Shown: in pieces, positions 34,516-46,868 of the stretch
Layout of the letters: every line of letters starts with the position of its first letter
How positions within the stretch are numbered: position 1 is the first letter of the stretch
Assembly (NCBI GenBank): GCA_027919835.1
Contig: JANVFP010000010.1
Span: 1,054,001 to 1,118,000, forward strand
Source: Lentinula raphanica
Taxonomy: Eukaryota; Basidiomycota; Agaricomycetes; Agaricales; Omphalotaceae
Reading direction: 5' to 3'
Length of the DNA: 64,000 nucleotides
Notes under the pieces: model-generated
Seen by the model: the letters and a program-made list of their open reading frames with translations, nothing else
What the model was told of the DNA's origin: nothing
The model's database searches: none
Made by a program: the position numbers and the translations under genes

Positions 34516-36522
34516 AAATTTTTCGGGGGGAAAGAATGGTGTTCTGTCGGCAACAGAGCCTTGCTTTTCAGCGTCTCTATCGACTTCGATGGCTGTGTAA
34601 GGACCATATGAAGACCGAGAGGGTACTCGGAGGCGCATCAGCTGAGGCCTTTTCGAAAGATATGGAAATAAAGAGCTTTGATCTATCTTTCTATTGGACT
34701 CTTATCAACGCTCCTCGTTCACAAGGACATCTGCATCGCATAGTGTTAGCGGTGAATGGGACGGGTGATCATCAGAGATACCTACACATGCTCAAAGAGA
34801 ATTAGCCTTTAGGACTCATTTCCATTGAGCAAAAAGCAATAGACATCATCATGACTTCGAACCTCTTCGAACTGCGACGAAGCTGACTGTATTGCAATGG
34901 ACTTGAAGATGATGGTCATCATTTTGTGCAACGTGTGAGGTCATTGAAATGAGTCCAAACGGCTCATGATGGTGATCCAGGCTCCAGCGCAATTTGTTTT
35001 TTCGAATGAGGACTTTTTTTCCATCGCGTTGAATCGCCTGAATAGCATGAGTGCTTCAAACTGCGACGGACTCGTTGTACTGAGTCTGCAACTCGACATG
35101 ATCGGGAAACCTTGAGGGTCATAGATATAGCCAAAAGGCGGATGATGGTGACCCAGTGGCCAGTGCAATCCTATTACCGGATTTCATGCACATGGGCGAC
35201 GGTTCAGGAACTTCTTGCAAGTTGTCTTCAATTGCAATAGGATACGAGAGTCTCCATCGAACTCCGCCGATACCTGCCGATACCTGTGCAAGCCTCTGCA
35301 GGCCTTTGTTGTAACTTGTCACGAGCAAAACACAGTGACACTAGTGCTTTTTCCTACATTGCGGATTTCATTAGTATAAGAAAAGAATGTATTTCCAGCA
35401 CGTACAAACCACTGTGCGCGAACCCCAGCACTGTTGGAAGACCCCCACACCAAACCCACTGTACTCTTCTGAGTTCAGACATTGTTGTGAGTTTTGTCAT
35501 CAGAGATTGACGAACACATAGATTTGATACAGGCTGAGGTTGGAGCTGTAAAGAGTGACTTGAAGCGAACTCAACAATGAGATGTATACAGAAAAATGAT
35601 TTATTTCCAAGAACCGACGTGTTCAATCATTCCTCTTTCCCAAATCTGAGACGCCATCGGATGCAACTCAGCCCGTCCCTTTGAAGAGTAACAAGGTATC
35701 GGTGCCGAACGGGCGATGTCACCGTCAACCGCTCAAAAGAGCGGTCAAGCTCGTAGACCTGCACCAAAAATTATCGTCATGGGCGTTTTTGATTGGGAAG
35801 AATCAAAGTTTCTTGAACGGGCGCTCGAGGCTTTATAGGCTGGAACACGTGGGATGTTCGTGCACGGACCACGTACGCGTTCACAGGCGTTGAACGTTCA
35901 TGGTGACCAGTCGACCACTGACCTCGCACGACCATCATCGATGGATCATATCCATGATCCCCATGTTCGTTGCTCGGTTCTGCGAGAAGAAAACTGGTAC
36001 TATATTGAGGCTCAGTTAGAACTTAGAACTGGACTTGTTGCACTCATTTCAGCCGTCACTCAAGCCGCCACAAACGTTGGCAGCAGCTCACGTCGCTGAA
36101 GACTAAAAGGGGTAAGAGGAAGCACCGTTGTGTCGGTTGAAGTTTCAAGCCGGGGGGTAGTGGCAGCGCAATTTTGCTGATGCTGTTCATATCCATGCAC
36201 TGTTGTCCAACAAGATCTCTAGTTGATTTTCATACTCTTGACTGCGTAAAGCATAGCTCTCTTAATTTAATGACTTGTCCAAGTTGAAGAACTGAAGAAA
36301 GTGGAGAAGTCACCGTGACCTTAGCAATTAATTTCTGACGGGACCGGATTGATGTAAGCGCCCGGCGCAGTTTCACAGATTCCACTCTGAGAGGAGCTTC
36401 AAACACTGCTCTTCTCCCCACAGCCTGTCATTCAACAACTCCTTTAAAAGCTCTTATTGCCACTTTGTCCTCTTTCAATGCTATTGGTATAGTCCACGAA
36501 GGAAGAAGAGTATAATCTTGCC
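34516..36522. other. Intergenic region, no gene supported
   Basis: About 2 kb. Open frames (34941-35168, 35354-35626, 35854-36099) show no recognisable family. Two ~35-bp similar segments, around 34965-34995 and 35140-35172 (ATGGTGATCCAGGC versus ATGGTGACCCAGTG), suggest an old local duplication. The promoter of the CUE-like gene should lie at the right end. Confidence 0.45.
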
Positions 36523-39500
36523 ATGAGCAGCCCAGATGTCTACGAGGATCTCAACATTCACGTCCCTACACAGCAAAGTCAGTTACCTGGAGTTCATTCA
36601 ATGCTGTATGCTCATGATTTGCTTATATTAAACCAAAATTAGGCCTAATTTCAGGCCTTCGTCCAGTAGTAGGAAGAAGCGACACCGATAACTTGCTCTC
36701 TTACTACCAGTCACCCCTGGCCGACAGCCACTACCAGGACACCGAGGGCAGATCACGGACACTCACAGGCCCTTCTCGTCAACTTTCTGTCGCATCTTCT
36801 GACTCTGACTACTCGGACTCCAGCCATAGCGACTACACTGGCGCAGCCGCTCAGAAACGACTCAACATACCTTCCGAAGGTGGCTCGGATCGCAGAAGGG
36901 TTGCTATAGTAGAGATGGACACATTGGTCGAGACTGCTAAGAAGAAAAGTATAAGATCTAGGAGAGGCAAGGATGGATTTGGGAGCTTGGCTCTTGTCGC
37001 CCCTCCAGACGCTTCACCAAACTCTTATTCCCAATTCACTCCACCGTTAAGTGCTCCTGTCGAAGGCAAACATGGCTTAGATCTCCCAATACACGAAGAT
37101 GTCCGCACTCACCAACGTTCTCAATCCGAAATCAACTCTCCCAGTAAAAAGTCACCTCGGAATGTTGGGATCGTAGGCACTGCCGTCCAACCGATCGTAC
37201 TCGAGTTGGAGACCGTGAGCGAAAAGGGGCAAGCTCTGCAACCTCCACCACTCTTCATCCATCCACAGTCTCGCTCTCCGTCTCCTGGAGCAGCTCTTGG
37301 GTCTCCTACGTCATTACTGCCAATGGTGAAAAGAAGATCGACTGGTCAATCTATTCTTGTGGTTACCCCGGAAATAGGCGCAGCAAAACCTATTGATGCG
37401 CCTGTTGCAAGCCCTGTTGTTGTCGCTCTTGATTCTCAAGACGTTCTACAAACTGCTTCGCCGGAGGATAGTCCTTCAATGTCCCAAAGTGTCCCACAGG
37501 CGGCGATTCAGCCCGAGCTTCACTTTCCGCAGGTACCAACATCTTACCTGAATTATAAACCTGGTATGTCTTCCAACTACTTTCACGTCTACCAGGATTC
37601 GTCCACGTATGCAGCATCTTCGCGCTCTATTCATTCGTTCATTCTTCTCTGGCAAAAAGACATGCGTGTTAATCAAGCACTTTACTTTTCATCATCTAGG
37701 TATCCATGCAACAGCCGGTCCTCTACCTCCTCCTCCTCGTGCCGCATTCACCATCGATACACAGACACCACCTCCCCCGCGTCCACCACGGCTCAATACT
37801 CCTGTTTCTCCGCAGACGGGTCACACACCGTTTTCGAATTCACGCTTTGCAAATATGAGTCCACGTAGAGGGGACCTCGATGTTATGCGGCAGGCTCTGC
37901 AGCTACCTCCTTCGGTAGCCAAAGCACTTGCAGCCAGACCCGCGTCAACTAAACCACCGTCGAATCCTTCGCCTAAATCAGTTGATGAACCAAGGTTAGT
38001 CTTTTGGCTATTCGCGTCATACATATCATGTTCATGTAATTCCTCTAGCTCTTCTTCACTCTCTTCTACGAGTCATGACCTTCCGGACGGAACGAAATCA
38101 TCTCATCGTCGGGAAGGAGCATTCTCTCCATCCTCTGAGGATACCTCGCCTGAATCTGTCACTATTAATGTCAGTGAATCTGATGCTGGCAAAGCCGAAA
38201 CAGTAATTCCGCCATCTCTACGACGTGTAGACCAACATATCTCACCTATTCATGAGGACTTTGCTGCTAAAGAGCCACCTATTACTGAACATCCACTCAA
38301 GCCACCTTCATCACTCGCTGCGTATTCATCTATATCTGCCGGTTCTTCTTCGTCTTCGTTTGGGACATTGCAACCTGCTGGACTTGGAATGTATGCGAAT
38401 GAATTACAAACCGGGGGTCCTCGCGTCAATCCGATTCAAGAAGATACCTGGGTTGACGTTCAGACTGTCGAAAGCTCACCTTCAACTTCCCCGAGGGTGT
38501 CCGTCGAACACCCACGCCTCTCTGCAGAGCATTCACATCATTCACGGACTATCACTTCCCATACGACATCTCAGTCTCTCTCTGTGGACGGACATACGTC
38601 TGTCTCGCGCTCACCGTCGTCGTCACCTCATATGCCTCGTTCACATTCCCCGTCGATTCTCTCTCAATCGGATTCTCGTTCTTCAACACACTCACCCGCA
38701 CCTTCACCTCCTCCAAAGAGTTTCCGACATTCGATTACCACTGGTTTGAAGCGGATGAGTCTGCCTAGGAGTCCTTCGGGCAAAAGCTTGAGTCGAGGAT
38801 CTCATGAGAGAGAACGGAGCTCTACGGAAGAGATTGACTCATCTCATCATCCCTTGCCTGACATTCCTCAAGCGCAGCTTCTGAATTTCCAGCCGCCTGT
38901 TCCATTGCGAAATATCCAGTCCATACAGAACTACCAGAAAGTCACTCGTCCGTTCATCACTCCCTTACAGCCAATAAAGCATAAACGCAAGATCGACCCG
39001 AGTCCTTCCGCCATGTTCTGTTCCGAGGTGGCCTCAAGGCGGAACGCGAGTGAGCGATGTATGCTTTACGCCCAGAAGATTAATGAATTGTATATGTATG
39101 ATTGCGGACTTGGAGATTGGATGGAGCAAATGCGTGGAAGAGGTAATGCTTCTTTTCCTCTCACAAGCTAGTTATTCATAACTCTTTTCACCAAGGTTCA
39201 GGATCTACACATCGCGGGGCTGCAATATCGCTTATAGAGGCAACTCCTACATCACCCGTTTCCACCAACTTCCATTCTATATCACCGTCCACGATACCAT
39301 TCACCTCTCAACCCCGACAAATATCCGGTTCATCGCACACGTCTGTCATAACTGAAGCTACCTTTCCGCGACGGCCAGATGCCTCTGCTGCTACTGATTT
39401 ATCCGTGACTTTCAAAGATGCCTTGTCCATGAGCCCCCCGTCAGGCCCGCCTCCTCTTCCCTATCCATCCCTCGTATCAACAAACCAGAAACTTCGATCG

Positions 39501-40223
39501 AATACATCTGTTGGAAGTACCAGCGGAAGTGAATCACCTGCCAAAGGCTACAAATCGCTGATACCAGGCTCGACGAGCAAGACCGGGGCATTTTTCGCCT
39601 CTCTGGGACGTAAGGCGAGTGTCAGTAGAAAGGACAAGGGACTTGGATCTTCAGGCCTGGGGCAGCCATCGTCATCATCGTCTGCAAGGTTGACTAAACA
39701 ACCGCAAAAACATACATCCCAGAACAGCCATCCTCCTGTAGTAGTTACTACAGGCCCTCCTTCCGTTCCCGGAGGTCCCAGAGCGCCGCCGAATCGGATG
39801 CTTCGATCCCAGACAATCATGGTTTCGCCTATGCCTTCGGATAGTTCCAGCTCCAGCTCAACTGGACGAACGAATGTGATGGCCAGGAGGCCGTCATTAT
39901 ACAATATTCCTTCTGCCGATAGCGTACATCACTCGGTCCCTTCTTCAAACGGACACACGGGCAAGCTGAATGTGAAGGGTGGACCCCGGGCTCAATCGTC
40001 CTCGCCGTCGAAACCACCCACGAGAGCTCTATATGGGTCCTCTACTCCTCCTGAGATTTCATGGGATCCGGAATTCCGACGCCAGGTTGACAAACTTTCT
40101 GACTTGTTACCGCACGCGGATCGGGCTGTACTCGCGGGATATTTGAGGAGGTCAGGGCAGGATATTTTAGCCATTGGGCAGTATCTTGAAGACGAAAAGA
40201 CCGGGCGACTCAGAAGGGATTAA
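36523..40223 (+). CDS. Large Ser/Pro-rich protein with C-terminal CUE/UBA-like domain
   Basis: Exons 36523-36577, 36655-37563, 37700-37994, 38049-39142 and 39196-40223; 1,126 aa. Start MSSPDVYEDLNIHVPTQQ. Most of the protein is disordered, with many Ser/Pro/Thr, basic SPSGKSLSRG-type phosphosites and Pro tracts (PLPPPPRAAF). The last ~50 residues, RRQVDKLSDLLPHADRAVL plus AGYLRRSGQDILAIGQYLED, resemble a CUE/UBA three-helix ubiquitin-binding domain. A conserved-looking block (ASERCMLYAQKINELYMYD) lies near residue 780. The third intron (54 nt) is stop-free and in frame. Function unknown; possibly a signalling scaffold. Confidence 0.82.
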
Positions 40224-40752
40224 CGACTTTCCAGGATACTCACAAAGGGAAAATTGCAAGGAGAACAAGACCTATTTCATCTGTAACTGGTTCCCGTCAG
40301 CACCCACTCTCGTTCTATTTTGACATGCTAACCATCTATTCTGTTTATCTTTATGTTTGTCTCTTTCTCTAAGTTCCATGTTTACACACAGTGCTTCTGT
40401 TCTAGATTTCTTCACTAAAGCACATATTTTGATTTTCGCACTCGTTCCGAAACCCAAACTCCTTCTATCATTCACAGTCTACAACATTGAAATATGCCAA
40501 TTATCTTACTTTGTATACTTATTTATGTCCGAACATAACACTATCCAAGCCAGTCGCTACGTTGATCTGTTATCGCTACATACCACAACTACGATCTGTA
40601 CGCATAATACTACATATTTGTTTGATACACAAGAATCTATACGGAGATTTGGTGTCATTTGACGAGAGCAGGCCTGAAGGTCCCAGGACCTCGTTTGGTC
40701 GAGCTTGCCGGAGGTGCAAAGGCTATAATTTGGTCATGAAAGTCTCTTAGCC
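40224..40752. other. Convergent intergenic region
   Basis: 529 bp between the stop of the CUE-like gene and the stop of the HEI10-type gene. It should hold both 3' UTRs; no other feature recognised. Confidence 0.5.
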
Positions 40753-42537
40753 TTAGGAACTTCTATGCATACCTCTTTGCGTAGGACGAATTCGCTGAAT
40801 GTTGGTAGTGACTTGTGGTCCACTCTGATTCCATCCTCCTGTCGAAACCCTCATTAGCCGATGACCCCCACCCCCGCCCAGGAGTAGATTTTCCACTTCG
40901 TTCGCGCTGTCCGAGCGATCAGACACGTAACCACTGGCATGCCCGAGAGGTTGACGATGGGTTCCACCGGCGCGGTTGGCACGTTGGCGCTGATTCAACG
41001 CGCTACTACCAGAAGCATTCTGACCCCAGCCATCAGTCGGGCCCAGGCGATTCGGAAAGCTGGTTGCACGATTGACGATGGGAGTGCGTTGTATCTGAAG
41101 TCGGAAGTCAGGAAATCAACCTAGGAGTTGATTGAAGACATACGCCATTCGCTTCCATTCCACCTACCACAGCACCGAAATCGACATTGTTTCCTACGCT
41201 TGTCGCGAAAGTTCGTGTTCCACCCCATTGGTCCTCTAACATCTGATTGGTGGGCACAGTCGATGAAGTCTCGTTTGCAGCGAAATTGCTAGGCCCAAGG
41301 AGAGCCTTACGTTTGATTTTATCGTGTTGAGCCTGCAACATTCGGAGAATTAGCAAGAATAATGTCTGGACTATCCGAAGCGCTCGACCTTGAGTTTTTG
41401 GTATTCTTTTTCCCGTTCCCGTGTGGCTTCTTGCAAGTCGCGGACCTTTCGGCGTTCCACCTCGAGGTCTCGTTCAAGATCTGCCATTGTAGGTTAGACA
41501 GAAGAAGTGTATCCAAAAAAATCGTTGCACCTGTGGCTTTATTGTTGAGCAGAGCTATTTCCCCATTGGCTGGCGTCATATTGAACGATTTAATGAGATT
41601 GTACTAATCGTGCAAGATTTGAGAATCACCTTCTCTAACAACGTTATCGAGCTGTTTCTGAAGTTGGGAATTCTTGTCGTTGAGATTACGAAGCACCGCT
41701 TGTTGGAAAGAGCTGGATATGAAACGAATAGATACGTGATGTTTTAATGAGGCAGAAATATGGCATGAATCACTTCTCTTGGTGTATCTGATATTGCCAG
41801 AAGGCGATTGCTCTACGAAAAAATAGAAATCGGCGTTGAGGATGAGGAGTGCATTCGTATCTGAATACACGAACCGACTGCATATTTCTAGTATGATCGA
41901 AGGAGTCAAGCCTGAAAGAACCGACTAGTCATGTCGAAAACTCAGGGTAAACATGAGTATATGCGCATTCACATACAGTTTTATAGTCATTTGAAGGGTG
42001 TAATGAGCAGACCTAGTATTCAGACCACTTAAGCGGCAGTGTCGACCATCGGAACTTGGAACTCACAACCACATCATCTCTGAGATGAGTATTTCAGCTC
42101 GATGAGGTGATAGACTTTGATAAAATCGGAGCACATACGGTTCAGACAAGGAAGATTCGCAAGCTATAGTGGAAGCGTCAGCAATGAAGATGAGTCTTCT
42201 CGGCACACCTAGGAATGGTTACCTGGGCACAGTCGCGCCGCGTTGAATAACTCGTTTGCACAATCGACTGATCAGTGATAGGAGGTGTAAGCATGAGTGA
42301 ATGAAGTCATTATGAGTATGCATGAGACGTACCACAGAATATGTGCGAGCCTTCGAGTTATTTGTTTCCCCTTCAGATTGCGCATTCGAATAGTAGCTAA
42401 CTCACAAGTTGTCTTGGCAAGAGGTGAATGAAGATAGAATCAATGAGAACGAGCTGATCGAAGAGACGTACAACGACCGCCTTATCCGTCAAAGGTTTTC
42501 TACAGGTGAGGCGATTACATTTGAGCTCGGTGTCCAT
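40753..42537 (-). CDS. HEI10: HEI10/CCNB1IP1-type RING E3 ligase
   Basis: Fourteen exons on minus: 42472-42537, 42406-42412, 42333-42350, 42223-42267, 42139-42163, 42067-42079, 41977-42012, 41875-41924, 41774-41812, 41630-41712, 41531-41569, 41389-41480, 41144-41332, 40753-41094; 347 aa. The RING reads LKCNRLTCRKPLTDKAVV, then TTCSHIFCVDCAN, then LCPACESSLSEP. The linker SNDYKTSVLSGLTPSIILEI and AIAFWQYQIHQE match CCNB1IP1/HEI10. A coiled coil follows, then a Gly/Arg-rich tail. This family marks meiotic crossover sites. Exons of 7, 18 and 13 nt split the RING region, yet the joined frame restores the expected Cys/His spacing. Confidence 0.87.
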
Positions 42538-42896
42538 TGTTGGAGCTCATGAGCTCTTGACTGCTCTTGGTAAGTTCAAAAGGGGCGCGACGCGTTGTTT
42601 GTCATTGTTATGTCATTCTGGGAAAGTCAAAGGCGTGAGAAAACCCACAATTGGGTTCTTTGATTTTGTCGATCAAATTCATTCCACAGTGGACTTTCCC
42701 TTTTGGCTTCGGTTTGACCTTCTCATTGTCAAAGACATTGTCCATCTATGGCACTCAGCTCGCGCATTGTGGTTCTCGTAGGGCCACCTCTCTTCTGTAT
42801 AAAAGGACTGCAGAATGTGTCTGTCGAAGCACAATCTCAGAATCCCATCGAAGCACCTCTAGTCCTCTCCTGCCTTACAACTTGAAAAACTTCATC

Positions 42897-43684
42897 ATGC
42901 CAAGATACCTGATCCCAGTTGGCCCTACAGTCGAATCAATGTCCAGGCAACGTCGCAATGCGGTTGACCTCACAGCCGTAACTACCAAGAGTCAGACTGC
43001 TTCTATCGGCCGTCGAAACGCAGTCGACTATACTGCTTCTCTAAGCAAATCGGATTGGTGGCACGTCGATCGAGACCATGTCCTGATCCCTCGACACAAC
43101 TATGGTGGCCATATCTCTGTACCGTTCGCCTCCCTTGAAGCGCGTCTTGTTGGCGTAGCAATGTCGGAGTTACTCAATAGTCAAGATTTGGTTCATTCTT
43201 CGATCCCGATCGCTAGCTGTCTTCTGCCAAATGTTTGTGGTTGGGCACCCAGAGGACCTTTTGTCATGCTCAATGTCAACGTGAGCTCTCTTTCTTTTCC
43301 TCTCTGTATTTTTGCCTTGAGCTCACACCACGATCCCAGTGGCCGGGTTACAATCACCTGCAAATTAGCAAACCCTTGTACTTCTTTTCTCCCGATGGCA
43401 CTCCTCGAACTCTCATGGAGGTAGCTCGTGATATCGCGAGTATCTATCGTGCTTTCGTACATGTTCGTATCCGTCTATCTTGCTCCTTCCTATATACTAA
43501 TCCCAATATTTAGGAACACCATGGTGCCTTCAATCCGGCTGAACACGGAGCAGTCCGTTTGGGTCCCAACCATGTCACCTTCGGACATCTGCGCCTACTA
43601 GAAATACACTTCGGTTATGTCTCCACTTCTGGAGGACACGAACATTGGGTCGCAGATGTGAGCTATGCGACTAATAGCCTCTAA
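42897..43684 (+). CDS. Small agaricomycete protein with WPGY motif, unknown function
   Basis: Exons 42897-43280, 43340-43462 and 43514-43684; 225 aa. No signal peptide. The N-terminal part repeats RRNAVDLTA / RRNAVDYTA. The core runs PFVMLNVNWPGYNHLQISK, PRTLMEVARDIASIYRAF, VTFGHLRLLEIHFGYV and ends HWVADVSYATNSL. The WPGY motif and helix layout recall a widespread unnamed family in mushroom genomes (from memory). An alternative donor at the final GAT|GTGAGC could extend the 3' end, but the present end fits the expected C-terminus. Divergent from HEI10, sharing a 359-bp promoter region. Confidence 0.72.
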
Positions 43685-44375
43685 TTTATAAATTTCTTCA
43701 CTGTCACTGTCGTCTTGCTGGTTCGGACGCTTCTTATCTTGATTATGACTATCATGCCCATGTTTATCTTACTCCCGCTATGACCATATGTATATGCTTC
43801 TGTATGCAAGCTTAATCCAGACACGATTGATTTCTTACTGTGTGATTGGATGCAAGGGAGGTACCTATGGGTGCACAAATGTTCAAGTTCCCGCCTGGAA
43901 AGAAGTTCATCGTTCCGAATCATTGGGTACGAACTTCAGAGTCCTCTATATCGTCAGTTGGAAAATTGTGTAATCTTATGATACAATTGCGTCTAAGTAC
44001 TTATTTACTGTAATTCGCTGAACAATCTATCTTCCAAGGGCGGAAGAAGAGGACACACCATATGCGTCAAAAAATCATGCGTGCAAACCTGTGGAACAAC
44101 AATGCAACCCAAGAAGAGTAAAACATGTACTCGTGACTAGAACCGTGAAGTTAGAACATAGAGAAGAGGCCGCGGGGGTAGTGAGGTTGAAGTGAAAAAT
44201 ACTGTACTAGAATAGAGATCAATGAAAGTTAGTACAGAATGTAACGATTAGAACCATGCTACGAATGGATTGAACGGATAGCTTAACAACATTATACTGT
44301 ACCGTAGTTGAACATACGATGTTAACGCGAAAACATAGAACGATGAACCGGAATCAAAGAAAATCAATTCCTCCT
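43685..44375. other. Convergent intergenic region
   Basis: About 0.7 kb between the WPGY gene (+) and the FHA-forkhead gene (-). Only short shadow frames are present; one possible extra exon of the upstream gene (around 43866-43926, starting MGAQMFKFPPGKK) cannot be excluded. Confidence 0.45.
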
Positions 44376-46663
44376 CTAAGCCTGTGGGCGAATTGTAGCC
44401 AGTACAGGCATAGGAGCAGAAACAGCAGTTTCTTCAAGAACCTTCCTCTTCTTCGTAACCGGCCCATCGTCGTCAGAGTCCACAATCACAATAGGAGATC
44501 CCCCATCCCCCATCGGTTCCTGAATAATGGGTACTGGAACCAAGGGATCAGGATTCGGCGCCAGCTTCGATTCTGCGACCATCGTCGCCGCAGATGCTTG
44601 TTGAGAAGACGAATCTACCGTAGGAGCTGCACCTGCACCTACACCAGCCTTTCTCCCAGGTCCGACGCCACCACCTTTCCCTCCCCTCCCTCTCCCTCTC
44701 GCACTTTTCCTATTCTTCCTCCGCTCCTTCAGCACCCTGACCAAATGCCCAGTCAAAATTTCAATAGCCTTACTTGCGCCCATCTTCTCCAGCTCGACAA
44801 GCATCTCCTTTGTCAAACTCCCAAAAACGTCTGGGTCGAGAATCAGCTTGCGCTCGTGCAGGATCATGTATCCCTCTTTGGCGGAGTTGTTGGGATGTGT
44901 GGCAGAGTAACTGGGATGGGAGGGAGGGACAGAGCCTAGGATGATGGGAATGGCAATGTCGGGGACTGAGGGTGTAGGTGTTTTCGCTGCTGAGGTAGAA
45001 GCAGAGGAAGAAGATGGAAGCGTTGCGACTTGAGGAGCAGGTATAGACGTTGGTACATTAACAGTTACTAAAGAGGAAGTTGAAGTCACTGGCGCAGTTG
45101 GTTGATTGGATATCGGAACAGTGGGTATATTGAAAGTCGTTAATGCCGGGGCCGCTGATAATGGGTTCGAAGAAGTGGGAAGGTTTGAATTAGGTTTCGC
45201 ATGTATATTCCAAGGTTGTGTCAGAGCTGAATAAGGATTCGTTGCGGGAGTTGAATACGGTTGAGATGACGTGACAGGGGTCGAGGCCATGGAAGAACCT
45301 GGGGTGTGAGATGATGCGGGAGATGTTATCTGAGTCGTGGGTGTGGCGTTAGAGGTAGAGGTAGATAACGGCGTCGTGGTCGGTGTAGAGCCTGAGGTAA
45401 TGTGAGAAGGCTGCATGGGAAGAGGGGTAGAGATTAGGGGAGGTGGAAGGACTGCCTTGGCATCACCCTTTACACTCCGTTTGAGTAGAGGTTCCAATGA
45501 GGCCTTATCCTTCTTCCGTGATTTGGAAACGTTATCTGTAGAACCTGTCTGGAGTTTAGACTCTTGTTCTTCAAGTGTATGTTGATGTGCTTCATCAATG
45601 GACCAGAAGAAACCCTTGCCCCTGTCACCTCCGCATCTTTCCATTTTCTTAAATGCCCGACCAGAGGATAGATTATGTCGCACAGAGCTCTGTTATAGAA
45701 ACATTAGACAAGGCTTCGGTTCTTGGAAAGAGTGGACTGACCATCCAGGCCGTTCCGTCAATGAAGCGATAATAATCATACTCCTTTGCTATCCATGCAC
45801 ATATCTCCTGTAACGTTGCTTTACCATCATACGCCTTGAGCGCGCGATATATAAGCTGAGCATAAGTAAGCGAAGGTTTTGGAGGAATTTCTTCCGGTTT
45901 AGGTGGTTGCGGTGGAGGAACCGGAATATCAGAAATATCACTCTTCTTTCTCTTCTTCGCGTTAGCCTTTGTCGATCTAGCGATAAGGTTGGAGTTTCCG
46001 AGCTGAGGTTCTGGAGGTGGTGTCGGAGGCTTGATTTCTTTAGGAGGAGGTGAATGCGAAGGTTGTGAGGAGGGCGGGATATTGAAGTGATGTCAAGCGA
46101 CGGCGACCGAGGTCTATTCGTTGATGAATTGGAACTCGGCGAAGGAGTATCCTCAGGCGGAGGCGGAGGAGGTAACACAAAATGAAAAGTCCTCGAGGCA
46201 ATCTGTATTTGGGAACTTGAAGAAATCATATCAACCAAGACTGAACACGAGGACAATGTTAAATTTCTAGAAAGAAACCTTACCGTTCGCCTAACACTGC
46301 TCTGGTTCCACTTCCCTGCCAGACACCATCAACCCATGCCCCGTTCCGTCCGATGACGATGAGAATAAACCGGTCTTCGTCCGGGTCGTACTCTATCTTC
46401 GCATGAAGCCTCGAAACACTCTTCAAAGCACCGAGGTCGACGTCGACTTGCACAGGCTCAGCAGAGGAAGTCGCGGCATTGGGGTTTGGATAGCATCTTC
46501 GACCAATGGTCACAGACAATGTCTGAATGTAGAACGTAGAATGGGGGAAGACAAGAGAGTAATAGGCGGAAATCTTGTTTGGCAAAGAGGGATTCTCCTC
46601 ATGCTCTTGCTTGGGCATCCTATCTACGTAGGATGGAGAGGTTGAGCGTGTCCTGGACTCCAT
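44376..46663 (-). CDS. FHA-forkhead transcription factor (Fkh1/2 or Fhl1 type)
   Basis: On minus: 46284-46663, 45742-46215 (with an internal frame change), 44376-45689; about 690 aa. The N-terminal FHA domain runs from ISAYYSLVFPHSTFYIQTLS through IGRRC, SVSRLHAKIEYD and GRNGAWVDG. The forkhead domain reads LTYAQLIYRALKAYDGKATL, EICAWIAKEYDYYRF, SSVRHNLSSGRAFKKME and DRGKGFFWSID. A long Ser/Thr/Pro region and a basic GRGRGGKGGG patch follow. FHA-forkhead proteins control cell-cycle or ribosomal-protein genes in yeasts. The two halves of exon 2 lie in different frames. A 98-nt intron (46038-46135) or a 131-nt intron (45977-46107) would repair this, or it is a real or sequencing frameshift. Confidence 0.82.
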
Positions 46664-46868
46664 TAAGTCGGGTGCGCTTGTCGTAGTGGGTGGTTGAGAA
46701 CGTCGTTGACGATGTTCAAAGGTAGTTCGTCGAAAGTGACTAGAGTAAATGAGCACGTGAGTCGACTTTAGTCGATTGCCGGCCGGATCGGGCCGTTTGC
46801 CGAGCCAATCGCTGGTTTCCCAATGATTCTATGCAGCGCACGTTGAGCGCACGTTTCTAATTCGAAGA

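Noticed and set aside
38252..38749. 165-codon plus-strand frame inside the CUE-like gene
   Set aside because: Alternative-frame shadow of the Ser/Pro-rich coding sequence.
44319..44939. 206-codon plus-strand frame opposite the FHA-forkhead gene
   Set aside because: Antisense shadow of the C-terminal exon; no domain and extreme Arg/Ser/Pro bias.
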